NCBI GenBank assembly: GCA_003343885.1
Contig: QAKH01000016.1
Coordinates: 1-14,534 of the forward strand
Source: Clostridiales bacterium
Lineage (GTDB): Bacteria; Bacillota; Clostridia; Oscillospirales; CAG-382
DNA: 14,534 bases
Reading direction: 5' to 3'
The notes below the pieces were generated by a model. It did no database searches, was not told the origin of the DNA, and saw nothing but the letters and a program-made list of their open reading frames with translations. A program made the position numbers and the translations under genes. Each line of letters starts with the position of its first letter. Position 1 is the stretch's first letter. This document shows, one piece after another, positions 1-6,737 of the stretch.

Positions 1-56
1 AAGTATCGCACGAACGGAGTGAGTGGGATGCTTGCAGGCAAAAACATTATTTTTCC

Positions 57-79
57 CCCACTTTTTTTAAAAAAGTGGG
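57..79. repeat. Perfect 23-bp palindrome in intergenic DNA
   Basis: An 11-bp perfect inverted repeat around one central T: CCCACTTTTTT, T, AAAAAAGTGGG. It lies beyond the 3' end of the minus-strand methyltransferase gene and just left of the three hairpin repeats at 86-172. It lacks a U-tract after the stem on either strand, so it is not a textbook intrinsic terminator, although the T/A core could help stop minus-strand transcripts. It is more likely the edge of a dispersed intergenic repeat element. Confidence 0.7.
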
Positions 80-84
80 CGGGG

Positions 85-172
85 CATGGGGCAGAGCCCC
101 ATAAATCCCTCGTGTAGTTCATGGGACAGAGCCCCATAGATCCCTCATGCAGGGTATGGGGCAGAGTCCCAT
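85..172. repeat. Three 35-bp tandem units, each with a GGGGC hairpin
   Basis: Three imperfect units start about 35 bp apart. Each carries a 7-bp stem with an AGA loop: ATGGGGC-AGA-GCCCCAT at 86-102, ATGGGAC-AGA-GCCCCAT at 121-137, and ATGGGGC-AGA-GTCCCAT at 156-172. The first is perfect, the second has one A/C mismatch, and the third has one G/T wobble. The spacer TAAATCCCTCGTGTAG is partly kept in unit 2 and lost in unit 3. The block lies in the 184-bp gap left of the methyltransferase gene. It could fold as a multi-hairpin 3' end for that operon, or be a dispersed repeat family. Confidence 0.8.
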
Positions 173-184
173 AAAAAATTACAA

Positions 185-1360
185 TTAAATCAGCTTTGGC
201 AGATCATTGTCGTCTTTGAGCAGGCGTTCAAGAGTTATAGAGATGTTAAACTCGCTTTTCAGGGCATCAATTTGATTTAAAATACGTTTGGAAGCGTGCC
301 TGCCGAAGGACGGCGCTCGCCGTGTTGCTCGTATCAGCACGTTTTTCGGGGAGTTTTCAAAATCAATAAATTCTGAAATGTTTGCCGAATAACCGTAAAG
401 CTCTAAAAGCTTTGCACGAAGCGCGTCAGTAGCAAGTGCGCAGAAACGCTCCTTTATAAGCCCGTAGTCCGTGAGCAGAGAAAATTTTTCGGTCTTTACT
501 ACCGCATTTGCCTCTTTCTGACAGCACGGAACCGAAAAAATATACTTCGCACCGCATTTTACCGCAAAATATAACGCATAATCCGTCGCCGTGTCGCAGG
601 CGTGTAAGCTTATCACCATGTCTACCGCACGTTTCGGCTCAAAATCCTTTATGTCCATGCATAAAAACTCAAGACCGGAGTATCCGTACTTCCCCGCAAG
701 CGCACTGCATCGCTCAACAACGTCGCTTTTTAAGTCAAGTCCGGTTATGTGAACCTTCTTGTGCAATATTTCCGTCACGTAAAAATAAATAACAAAAGTA
801 AGATACGACTTTCCGCAGCCGAAATCTATTATGTTCAATTCCTCCGACGAGTCTTTGGATAAAACATCGTCTATAAGCTCGGTAAAACGGCAAATCTGAC
901 GGTATTTGTCATACTTGGCGCTTAGTATTTTTCCGTTCTCAGAACGTATTCCGAGTTCCTCGAATACCGGCGGCAGATTTTCTGCGGTTATAATGTACTT
1001 TTTCTGCCTGTTATGACTTTCCGGAACGTCTTTTTCAGCGGAAACGTCCCTTTTTGTGCGGTTGGTAAGCAGCTTGCCTTTTTTGGATAACTTCGCACCG
1101 TATACGTATTTTTCTTCGGTCACCTGCGCCTGACGGTACATGCCGCCGAACAAAGCCGCCATCTTTTCTCCAAGAGCCTCTCTCTCAAAGTTTTCGTGAA
1201 ACGCCTGCTTGTCAGTAAAGCTCTCCGCCTGGTATGAACCGCCCTCAAGCTGCCTTATTACGGTCTTTTTGTATGGACAGCCGTCCGTCGGAAGCGAAAA
1301 AACAGCTTTTATAACGCCAAGCCGCTCAAATTCCGAAAAATACTTCTCTATCTCCGTCAT
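185..1360 (-). CDS. SAM-dependent methyltransferase, METTL25/Methyltransf_32-like
   Basis: A 391-aa class I SAM-dependent methyltransferase; substrate unknown. Motif I is IIDFGCGKSYL at residues 177-187, the acidic strand-2 motif is GLDLK at 207-211, and two signatures of the METTL25/Methyltransf_32 group follow: SLHACDTATD at 251-260 and VPCCQKE at 277-283. The first 170 residues form a family-specific N-terminal region with a basic patch near 92-104 that could bind nucleic acid (inference). The ATG at 1358-1360 has a weak AAAGGAAAAC ribosome site about 10 nt upstream. The gene is last in the minus-strand run after cinA, with an 82-nt gap and no obvious terminator between, so it may be co-transcribed. 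Its place beside thiI and cinA fits an RNA- or nucleotide-modifying role, but the sequence does not prove one. Confidence 0.85.
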   Translation of the reverse strand: MTEIEKYFSEFERLGVIKAVFSLPTDGCPYKKTVIRQLEGGSYQAESFTDKQAFHENFEREALGEKMAALFGGMYRQAQVTEEKYVYGAKLSKKGKLLTNRTKRDVSAEKDVPESHNRQKKYIITAENLPPVFEELGIRSENGKILSAKYDKYRQICRFTELIDDVLSKDSSEELNIIDFGCGKSYLTFVIYFYVTEILHKKVHITGLDLKSDVVERCSALAGKYGYSGLEFLCMDIKDFEPKRAVDMVISLHACDTATDYALYFAVKCGAKYIFSVPCCQKEANAVVKTEKFSLLTDYGLIKERFCALATDALRAKLLELYGYSANISEFIDFENSPKNVLIRATRRAPSFGRHASKRILNQIDALKSEFNISITLERLLKDDNDLPKLI

Positions 1361-1442
1361 GTCGTCCGTTTTCCTTTTACTTTCACTATTTTGTTTCTTT
1401 GCGTCTGTTATCAGTCCCGTGAGTCTAAGCTAAACCAGTCCC

Positions 1443-2687
1443 TCACATTGTTTCCAGCAAATCCAAGACCGCTTTAAACACGGTGTTTGCCGTAAGCATT
1501 CTGATATAATCCCTGTCGCTTCCGGAGTGCCCTCCGAACATCAAACGCTCGGATTGCACCCTGCTGCCGCAGGCAATTCCCATGTACACAAGTCCCACCG
1601 GTTTTTCGTCAGTGCCTCCGTCAGGTCCCGCAATACCGGTAACCGATACGGCAATGTCTGCGCCCGAAACCTCAAGAGCTCCCTTTGCCATCTCTTCGGC
1701 AGTCTGCGGGCTTACAGCTCCGTATAAGTCAAGCGTTTCTCTCTTTACTCCGAGTATTTTTGTCTTTGCGGCGTTTGCATACGTGCAAAAACCGTATCCG
1801 AACACGGCGCTTGAACCAGGTACGTCGGTTATTCTCTTTGAAATGAGTCCGCCTGTACACGATTCGGCAAACGCAACGGTTTTGCCCTTTTCCTTTAACT
1901 TTTCAACAACAACAGCTTCAAGACGAGGCTCGTCAACAGAATATACAGCGTTTCCGAGAGTGCGGCGTATTTCTTTTACGACCGGCTGTATAAGCTCTTT
2001 TGCGGCTTCCCTGTCAGCGGCGGAAGCCGTAACCCTTAACCGAACACCGCCGTCAACGTACGGCGCAACCGTCGGATTTACCGACGTTCTCATCAGATCT
2101 TTCAAAGCGTTTTCCACCGAAGATTCGCCCATACCGTATATGTAAACGTTTGACGAAACGAGAACATGGTCGGTATTTCCCGACAGATACGGTATTACCT
2201 GATTATCGAGCATCGGCTTCATTTCTCTTGGTGGTCCCGGCATTAGTATAACCGTCTTTTCACCGTTTACAACGGCAAGACCGTCGGCAGTTCCGTGCGC
2301 ATTTTCAAAAATGCGGGCTCCGCGCGGAACAAGCGCCTGCTTTCTGTTGTTGTCGGTCATCTGCCTTCCCCTTGCGGCAAAATACTTCTCAAGCCGTTCG
2401 GTTATCCGCACATCTTCTTCAAGCGTAAGCCCGAAGCACTCGCACACGGTTTCCTTTGTAATATCGTCGTATGTAGGCCCAAGTCCACCCGTCATAACAA
2501 CAAGGTCGGCTCTTGAAAGCGCCGTTTTCAGACACTCCGCAAGCCGCTTTCTGTTGTCGCCGCAAACACTGTGGTAATATACGTTTATGCCTATTTCACT
2601 TAACTTTGCCGAAATGTAGGCGGCGTTTGTGTTTACAATATCACCGATAAGCAGTTCGGTTCCAACGCAAAGTATCTCTGCATTCAT
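1443..2687 (-). CDS. cinA: CinA family protein (MoCF domain plus NMN amidase domain)
   Basis: A 414-aa full-length CinA. The N-terminal molybdopterin-binding-like (MoCF/COG1058) domain begins ILCVGTELLIGDIVNTN and includes TGGLGPTYDD at 66-75 and MPGPPREM at 149-156. The C-terminal CinA/PncC domain has AESCTGG at 274-280 and VTGIAGPDGGTD at 349-360, the usual active-site loops. In characterised relatives the C-terminal domain deamidates nicotinamide mononucleotide (NAD salvage) and the N-terminal domain hydrolyses ADP-ribose-type pyrophosphates; both are inferred here. The ATG overlaps the thiI stop in an ATGA (2684-2687), a typical translational coupling. The length matches Bacillus and Clostridium CinA. 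No truncation is seen. Confidence 0.96.
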   Translation of the reverse strand: MNAEILCVGTELLIGDIVNTNAAYISAKLSEIGINVYYHSVCGDNRKRLAECLKTALSRADLVVMTGGLGPTYDDITKETVCECFGLTLEEDVRITERLEKYFAARGRQMTDNNRKQALVPRGARIFENAHGTADGLAVVNGEKTVILMPGPPREMKPMLDNQVIPYLSGNTDHVLVSSNVYIYGMGESSVENALKDLMRTSVNPTVAPYVDGGVRLRVTASAADREAAKELIQPVVKEIRRTLGNAVYSVDEPRLEAVVVEKLKEKGKTVAFAESCTGGLISKRITDVPGSSAVFGYGFCTYANAAKTKILGVKRETLDLYGAVSPQTAEEMAKGALEVSGADIAVSVTGIAGPDGGTDEKPVGLVYMGIACGSRVQSERLMFGGHSGSDRDYIRMLTANTVFKAVLDLLETM

Positions 2688-3880
2688 TCAACGGTCAGCT
2701 CCACTCTTTCAAGATTAGCAAAAGCTCTTTCGGTCAATCCCTCTACGTCAAGCTTCGCTTCTTCCTTCAGAACCTTTTCAAGCACGGGATTGGTTACCGG
2801 ATGACGTGGGGTGAAAACGGTACAGCAGTCCTCAAAAGGCTGTATTGATATATCAAACGTTCCGATTTTTCTCGAAAGCTTGACTATTTCTTCTTTGTCC
2901 ATGGCAATAAGAGGACGAAAGACGGGAAGTGCGGCTGCGGCACTGTCGGTAACCCCAAGCGCAGACATTGTCTGGCTTGCAACCTGTCCCAGACTCTCTC
3001 CTGTTATAAGCGCTCCGGCGCCCAAAGACAGCGCGGTTTTTTCGGCAAGCCTCATCATAAAGCGGCGGAGAAGCAGTGTGAAATAATCCTCACGGCAGGT
3101 GTTTTTTATGGCTTCCTGTATCTCGGTCAGAGAAATGGTGTACATCTCTGTTTTTCCGCAGTAGTCCTGCATTGCCCCTGCTATATCTATTACTTTTTGC
3201 TTGGCGCGTTCGCTTGTGTACGGGAAGCTGTCAAAATGAAGCGCTTTAATGCTGACGCCTCGTTTTGCGCACATATATCCCGCAACCGGACTGTCGATTC
3301 CGCCGGACAGCAGAAGCACACCCTTTCCTGCACTTCCGGCAGGCATACCGCCCGCACCCGGCAAAGCATCGGTATGAACGTATGCGCCGAAGTCACGTAT
3401 CTCAACACGCACATTAAGCTCCGGATTGTTTACGTCAACGGTAAGCTCCGGATTTTTTTCGAGAATTTTTGCTCCGCAAAGTGCGGCAAGCTCCGGAGAA
3501 GTGAGCGGAAAACGCTTGTCGGAACGCTTTCCCGTGACCTTAAAAGTCTTGGCGTTGCCCTTCTTTTCGCTTACGTAATCGCCCACATATGACAAAATTA
3601 CATCTGTGTCCTTTTCAAGCTGGGAAGCAATGCTTACCGAAACAACGCCGAAGATTTTGGCACATTCGGCGGCGGCTTTTTCTATGCCGAGCAAAGCGGC
3701 AGAATCAAGCGGCTTTACATACATTGTCGACTGAGCGGAGCTTACCGAGTAGTTTCCGCAGTGTTTCAACCTTGCGACGGCGTCCCTTTCAAGAATAGTT
3801 TCAAAATGCTTTCTGTTAAGACCTTTAAGTACGACCTCGCCGTATTTTAACAATATTACCTGCTTTATATTGTCATTCAT
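2684..3880 (-). CDS. thiI: tRNA 4-thiouridine synthase ThiI (rhodanese-less)
   Basis: 398 aa from the chosen ATG. It transfers sulfur to uridine 8 of tRNA and, in many bacteria, also serves thiazole synthesis. After an N-terminal ferredoxin-like segment (QVILLKYGEVVLKG) comes a THUMP domain (about 60-170), then the PP-loop ATPase domain with SGGIDS at 192-197, GESLGQVASQT at 294-304, and PFEDCCTVFTP at 348-358. There is no C-terminal rhodanese domain, as in Firmicutes ThiI, where a cysteine desulfurase partner supplies sulfur directly. The frame stays open to 3910, but the ATG at 3878-3880 has a GAGGA site 8 nt upstream and gives the usual family N-terminus. It overlaps the end of the upstream gene by 8 nt, and its own stop overlaps cinA by 4 nt, so the three genes look tightly coupled. 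Confidence 0.95.
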   Translation of the reverse strand: MNDNIKQVILLKYGEVVLKGLNRKHFETILERDAVARLKHCGNYSVSSAQSTMYVKPLDSAALLGIEKAAAECAKIFGVVSVSIASQLEKDTDVILSYVGDYVSEKKGNAKTFKVTGKRSDKRFPLTSPELAALCGAKILEKNPELTVDVNNPELNVRVEIRDFGAYVHTDALPGAGGMPAGSAGKGVLLLSGGIDSPVAGYMCAKRGVSIKALHFDSFPYTSERAKQKVIDIAGAMQDYCGKTEMYTISLTEIQEAIKNTCREDYFTLLLRRFMMRLAEKTALSLGAGALITGESLGQVASQTMSALGVTDSAAAALPVFRPLIAMDKEEIVKLSRKIGTFDISIQPFEDCCTVFTPRHPVTNPVLEKVLKEEAKLDVEGLTERAFANLERVELTVE

Positions 3881-4403
3881 CGTTATTATCCTCGTTTTCT
3901 TGTTTTTCAAGGCGGCTTTTTTCCGCCGTTATTTTTTTATTCATATCATTTGTAAATATTTCGTCCGGCTCGAATTTAAGGCAGGCTTTTTTTCCGTTGA
4001 AAGAGAAAAAATACAGACTGAATTCTTTCGGAAAAATATTTTTGCAGTAGTTCAGCGAAATTTGCGTTTTCGGGAATTTCGCCTTGTTTTTTTCAAAATA
4101 TTCTGACGTCACAACGCCGCTTAAGGATTCTTCATAACTTAAAGAACACACGCATACACTTTTATTGCCGGTGATTTTATATACTTTCAGCTCTTTGGCA
4201 GATGCTTCGTATACGTAGTCACTCGCAATGTATTTGAGGTAAACTTCAAGTGCGACAACTGCAAGAATTATTGCCGCAACCTGATAAAGCAGGGCTGCGT
4301 GACTTACCCTTGAAGAAAAATAAAAAGAAAATACGGCGGCGGCAAAACAAATTACCGCACATGCCGGCGCTTTCTTGTCGGAGGCTTTCGGTCGGAAGGT
4401 CAT
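3873..4403 (-). CDS. Small membrane protein, two TM helices, unknown function
   Basis: A 176-aa protein not recognised as a named family. Two hydrophobic helices are predicted at about 13-30 and 36-58. A cytoplasmic-looking beta-rich part follows (VYEASAKELKVYKITGNK and later YFFSFNGKKACLKFEPDEIF), then a very charged tail ending NEDNNDE. The layout of a TM hairpin plus a compact soluble domain resembles the small bacterial membrane proteins with PH-like domains, but that is a guess. The ATG at 4401-4403 has a strong AAAGGAG (4411-4417) 7 nt upstream. The last 8 nt overlap the thiI start. It is the first gene of the thiI-cinA run. That position suggests co-expression but says little about role. 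Confidence 0.8.
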   Translation of the reverse strand: MTFRPKASDKKAPACAVICFAAAVFSFYFSSRVSHAALLYQVAAIILAVVALEVYLKYIASDYVYEASAKELKVYKITGNKSVCVCSLSYEESLSGVVTSEYFEKNKAKFPKTQISLNYCKNIFPKEFSLYFFSFNGKKACLKFEPDEIFTNDMNKKITAEKSRLEKQENEDNNDE

Positions 4404-4468
4404 ATATGTTCTCCTTTGCTTGCTTGCACATTATTTTTATATTCATTTTGTAAATTCACAAGCTTTTC

Positions 4469-4474
4469 ATTATA
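4469..4474 (-). promoter_or_regulatory. Possible -10 box for the membrane protein-thiI-cinA run
   Basis: On the minus strand this reads TATAAT, about 65 nt before the first gene of the run and inside a very AT-rich 124-bp gap. No -35 hexamer is found at a good 16-18 bp spacing. A TTGAAT lies only 11 bp upstream. The call rests on the -10 alone. Confidence 0.35.
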
Positions 4475-4486
4475 TTTTTATTCTTA

Positions 4487-4514
4487 TTCAAAGCTGATAA
4501 TTCAAAGCTGATAA
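4487..4514. repeat. Exact 14-bp tandem duplication
   Basis: TTCAAAGCTGATAA occurs twice head to tail (4487-4500 and 4501-4514) between the yfcE-like gene and the start of the thiI run. It lies just upstream of the TATAAT at 4469-4474 as read on the minus strand, so it overlaps the expected -35 area. It may be a recent slippage duplication or a paired protein-binding site. Confidence 0.85.
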
Positions 4515-4527
4515 TTTACATTACTCT

Positions 4528-5016
4528 TTACTCATTTATAATTTCAAATACGCATTTACCGTTTTCGATAGTTATCATTCCGTAAGAAGGTCCCTTTAAG
4601 TCACGAGGTTCCTCAAGGCTTCCCGGATTAAACAGAGTTACTCCGCCCACGGTTTTGTAAAGGCTTTTGTGCGTGTGTCCGAAAAGGGCTGTTTGTGCGC
4701 CTTTTGAAACCGCCGTGTATGCCAGAGTGTCAAACGAGGAAGCACCTTTAACGCCGTACATGTGTCCGTGACTCATAAAAAATGTGTGTCCCTCAAGTGT
4801 AACGGTGCGGAACTCCGGGTAATCCTCCGTGCGGAAAAAGTCGCAGTTTCCCCGTACTCCGAGAAACGCTTTTTCGGGAAAAGAACCTCTGACGCTTTCA
4901 AGGTCACTGCAGCAGTCGCCTAAGTGAATTACAAGCTCCGCGGATTTCTTTCGGGAAATTATATCGTACATTTTGTCTGTTCTTCCGTGGGTATCGGAGA
5001 ATACAAGAATTTTCAT
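4528..5016 (-). CDS. YfcE/MJ0936-type metallophosphoesterase
   Basis: A 162-aa calcineurin-like phosphoesterase. All metal-ligand motifs are present: FSDTH at 6-10, HLGDC at 31-35, RGNCD at 55-59, MSHGH at 81-85, GHTH at 113-116, and the trailing NPGS at 130-133. Length and motif order match the YfcE/MJ0936 group, cytosolic single-domain enzymes that cleave phosphodiesters such as bis-pNPP in vitro and whose true substrate is mostly unsettled. The ATG at 5014-5016 has GAAAGG about 9 nt upstream. The 124-bp gap to the thiI run holds a tandem repeat and a possible promoter, so it may be a separate unit. It starts divergently from the plus-strand cluster at 5161. Confidence 0.93.
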   Translation of the reverse strand: MKILVFSDTHGRTDKMYDIISRKKSAELVIHLGDCCSDLESVRGSFPEKAFLGVRGNCDFFRTEDYPEFRTVTLEGHTFFMSHGHMYGVKGASSFDTLAYTAVSKGAQTALFGHTHKSLYKTVGGVTLFNPGSLEEPRDLKGPSYGMITIENGKCVFEIINE

Positions 5017-5055
5017 AGTAAAAAACCTTTCAAGCTTTCAAAAACTTAAAGAAAA

Positions 5056-5080
5056 ACGCCGTTTTGTTTTTGGACGGTGT
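5056..5080 (-). terminator. Terminator-like hairpin in the yfcE leader
   Basis: Read on the minus strand, an 8-bp stem (two G/U pairs; core CCG/CGG) with a 9-nt A-rich loop is followed at once by TTTTTCTTT. It sits about 40 nt upstream of the yfcE-like start codon. It has the form of a weak intrinsic terminator. In this position it could act as an attenuator of the yfcE transcript or stop antisense transcription coming from the plus-strand cluster. It has not been shown to act. Confidence 0.4.
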
Positions 5081-5099
5081 CGTCTGAAAAAAATCGGCA

Positions 5100-5105
5100 T
5101 ATAAT
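5100..5105 (+). promoter_or_regulatory. Probable -10 box for the three-gene cluster
   Basis: A consensus TATAAT lies 56 nt before the first start codon of the plus-strand cluster at 5161. No good -35 hexamer is seen at 16-18 bp. The nearest TTGGAC at 5070-5075 is 24 bp away. Either the -35 is weak and helped by a factor, or another sigma factor is used. Confidence 0.45.
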
Positions 5106-5160
5106 GATACAAAGCCGGTAAATGTCATCCGGAAAAACAAGAAGATTCGGAGGAAACATC

Positions 5161-5403
5161 ATGTTAAATAATGAACAGATCAAAAAACTTTTATCCATGT
5201 CCGATGAGGAACTGAGGAAAAAAATCGCCGACGCCGCCGTTGCCGCCGGAGCTGATAAATTCATGACTGCAAGGGCTCTTTCAGACGTAGGCAGATTAAG
5301 AGGGCTGATAAGCGCACTCGATGAACGCCAGGTAAACGACCTGCTAAAGAAAATCGGACCGGACGCTGCGTCTGAGCTTTCAAAACGCATCGGCGAGGTT
5401 TAA
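5161..5403 (+). CDS. Small charged helical protein, unknown (cluster gene 1)
   Basis: An 80-aa protein that I do not recognise. It looks fully alpha-helical and soluble: LNNEQIKKLLSMSDEELRKK, then ADAAVAAGADK, then a DVGRLRGLISALDERQV helix, then LLKKIGPDAASELSKRIGEV. Heptad-like spacing of Leu/Ile suggests a small helical bundle or a protein-interaction module. There is no signal peptide or TM segment. The frame is open from 5122, but ATG 5161 is preferred because GGAGGA (5149-5154) lies 6 nt upstream. The next gene begins 37 nt later in the same direction. No catalytic motif is visible, so a structural or regulatory role is more likely than an enzyme. Confidence 0.8.
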   Translation: MLNNEQIKKLLSMSDEELRKKIADAAVAAGADKFMTARALSDVGRLRGLISALDERQVNDLLKKIGPDAASELSKRIGEV

Positions 5404-5440
5404 AGTAACAAATACTGCCGAATGAAAGGAGTTGCGGAAA

Positions 5441-6088
5441 ATGTCGGATATTTCAAGCGACAGAATACGGGAATTTATGAGTGATCCGAAAAATATCGAG
5501 CTTATCGCAGGTCTTGCCGCAAGCCTCGGCGGTTCCGGACTTTCAGGTCTGTCCGGCCTTTTAGGCGGAGGCGGCAATAATAAAAATGCCTCCGGCGGCG
5601 CTGAGTCCGGAGCTTATGCGGGCGAAACTGCGGGCGATTATGCGGCAAATCCGCCGTCGTCACGGCAAAATGCGCAGTCTGCGCAAAATACCGGCGGATA
5701 TTCCGGTGAATTTACCGGTGAACGCTCCGGCGGCAATGCCGGCTCTCCTATGGGCGGAAACAGCGGCAACAGCACAAACAGCGGAAACAACGGTGACAGC
5801 GGAAGTAACGGCGACAGCTCTTTGCCGGTTATGGCTCAGCCGCAGATAAACTCAGCGGACGCGGCAGTCGTTCCCGCCGGAAGCAACCTTCCCGGAAACA
5901 GCCTGTCGGCAAATAACCTTGCCGGAATGTTAGCCGGAGGCGGCATTGGTTCGGATAAGCGTATCGCTCTTTTAAAAGCCATAAAGCCATACGTCAGCGA
6001 CGAAAAAAAACAGCGTGTCGACGGGCTTGTAAAGGCGATAAGCGTTGCCGGAATTTTAAATAACTATAAGGGCGGACTGTTCGGATAA
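5441..6088 (+). CDS. Gly/Ser/Asn-rich linker protein, unknown (cluster gene 2)
   Basis: A 215-aa protein of three parts, family not recognised. The N-terminal part (1-43) has a short charged helix (SDRIREFMSDPKNIE) and a small, flexible hydrophobic stretch, LIAGLAASLGGSGLSGLSGL. The middle (44-165) is low complexity, rich in Gly, Ser, Asn and Ala, with no predicted fold. The C-terminal part (about 172-215) is compact and helical: SDKRIALLKAIKPYVSDEKK, a second helix, and the end NNYKGGLFG. This arrangement suggests a conserved C-terminal module on a disordered tether. ATG 5441 is chosen over TTG 5432 because AAAGGAG (5425-5431) is 9 nt upstream. It has no classical signal peptide. Frame integrity through the repetitive middle supports a real gene. 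Confidence 0.78.
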   Translation: MSDISSDRIREFMSDPKNIELIAGLAASLGGSGLSGLSGLLGGGGNNKNASGGAESGAYAGETAGDYAANPPSSRQNAQSAQNTGGYSGEFTGERSGGNAGSPMGGNSGNSTNSGNNGDSGSNGDSSLPVMAQPQINSADAAVVPAGSNLPGNSLSANNLAGMLAGGGIGSDKRIALLKAIKPYVSDEKKQRVDGLVKAISVAGILNNYKGGLFG

Positions 6089-6151
6089 GACCGAAATCCG
6101 CAGCCGAAAACGAAAAGAAATAAAAAACATTGACGGCAAGGAGGACCAGTC

Positions 6152-6637
6152 ATGTACGCAAGAGATTACAGGCAAAACAAAAGCGGAGCCGTCAGAGCTT
6201 TCGAGGACGCATACGCGAAAGAATGTTTTTTGAAGCAAACTGCTTCTTCTGCTATGCATCAAACGTGTACCGGACGGGAAAGCCCGTACGAAAACGCAGA
6301 AAATAACGCCGCAAGATCTTCCGTCTCGGCTCATCCGGACGCAAGGAGCGGCGGCGGACGAAACGAAAACTTTACCGGATATTCTTCAGATGCAGGGCAT
6401 GAACGGCAGGCAGAATTTACCGGGCAGACGTGCGATAACGAGTGCGGCGCCTCATCACGAGACGCCGGATTGCCGGAGCGCAGAAAAAGCGAAGGCGGCG
6501 GGCTTTCAAAAATTTTCGGCGACGCCGACACCGGCGACATACTGCTGTTGTTTCTGATACTGTTTTTCTTAATGGATTCCGATAAAGAAAACGATTCCCT
6601 TATACCTATCATTCTTGCGGTACTGCTGTTGTTCTGA
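6152..6637 (+). CDS. Protein with C-terminal membrane hairpin, unknown (cluster gene 3)
   Basis: 161 aa, not recognised. The first 125 residues are hydrophilic and low in order, with a Cys pair (TCDNEC at 93-98) and two more Cys at 25 and 39. The end holds two short hydrophobic stretches, DILLLFLILFFL (129-140) and LIPIILAVLLLF (150-161), separated by the acidic turn MDSDKENDS. The protein stops directly after the second, so it is tail-anchored or forms a short membrane hairpin. AAGGAGG (6138-6144) is 7 nt before ATG 6152. It shares a short [EN]FTG motif with gene 2. I recall similar acidic-turn hydrophobic tails on uncharacterised proteins of spore-forming Clostridia, but this is recollection and unverified. 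Confidence 0.75.
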   Translation: MYARDYRQNKSGAVRAFEDAYAKECFLKQTASSAMHQTCTGRESPYENAENNAARSSVSAHPDARSGGGRNENFTGYSSDAGHERQAEFTGQTCDNECGASSRDAGLPERRKSEGGGLSKIFGDADTGDILLLFLILFFLMDSDKENDSLIPIILAVLLLF

Positions 6638-6737
6638 TTGCTGTGGCTTACCTTAAGAAATTTACCGCCGGAAACACGTCAAATCCAAGTTTTGCAAATA
6701 TAAACTTTTTTGACACATAACAAACAGTTTCGGAAAA

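Noticed and set aside
1..115. An open plus-strand frame from the left edge to a stop at 113-115 that might be the end of a gene.
   Set aside because: It runs through the palindrome and hairpin repeats and its codons look non-coding; no family resemblance is visible.
43..172. A CRISPR-like array at the left edge.
   Set aside because: The spacers are as conserved as the repeats, only three units exist, and there are no cas genes in the window.
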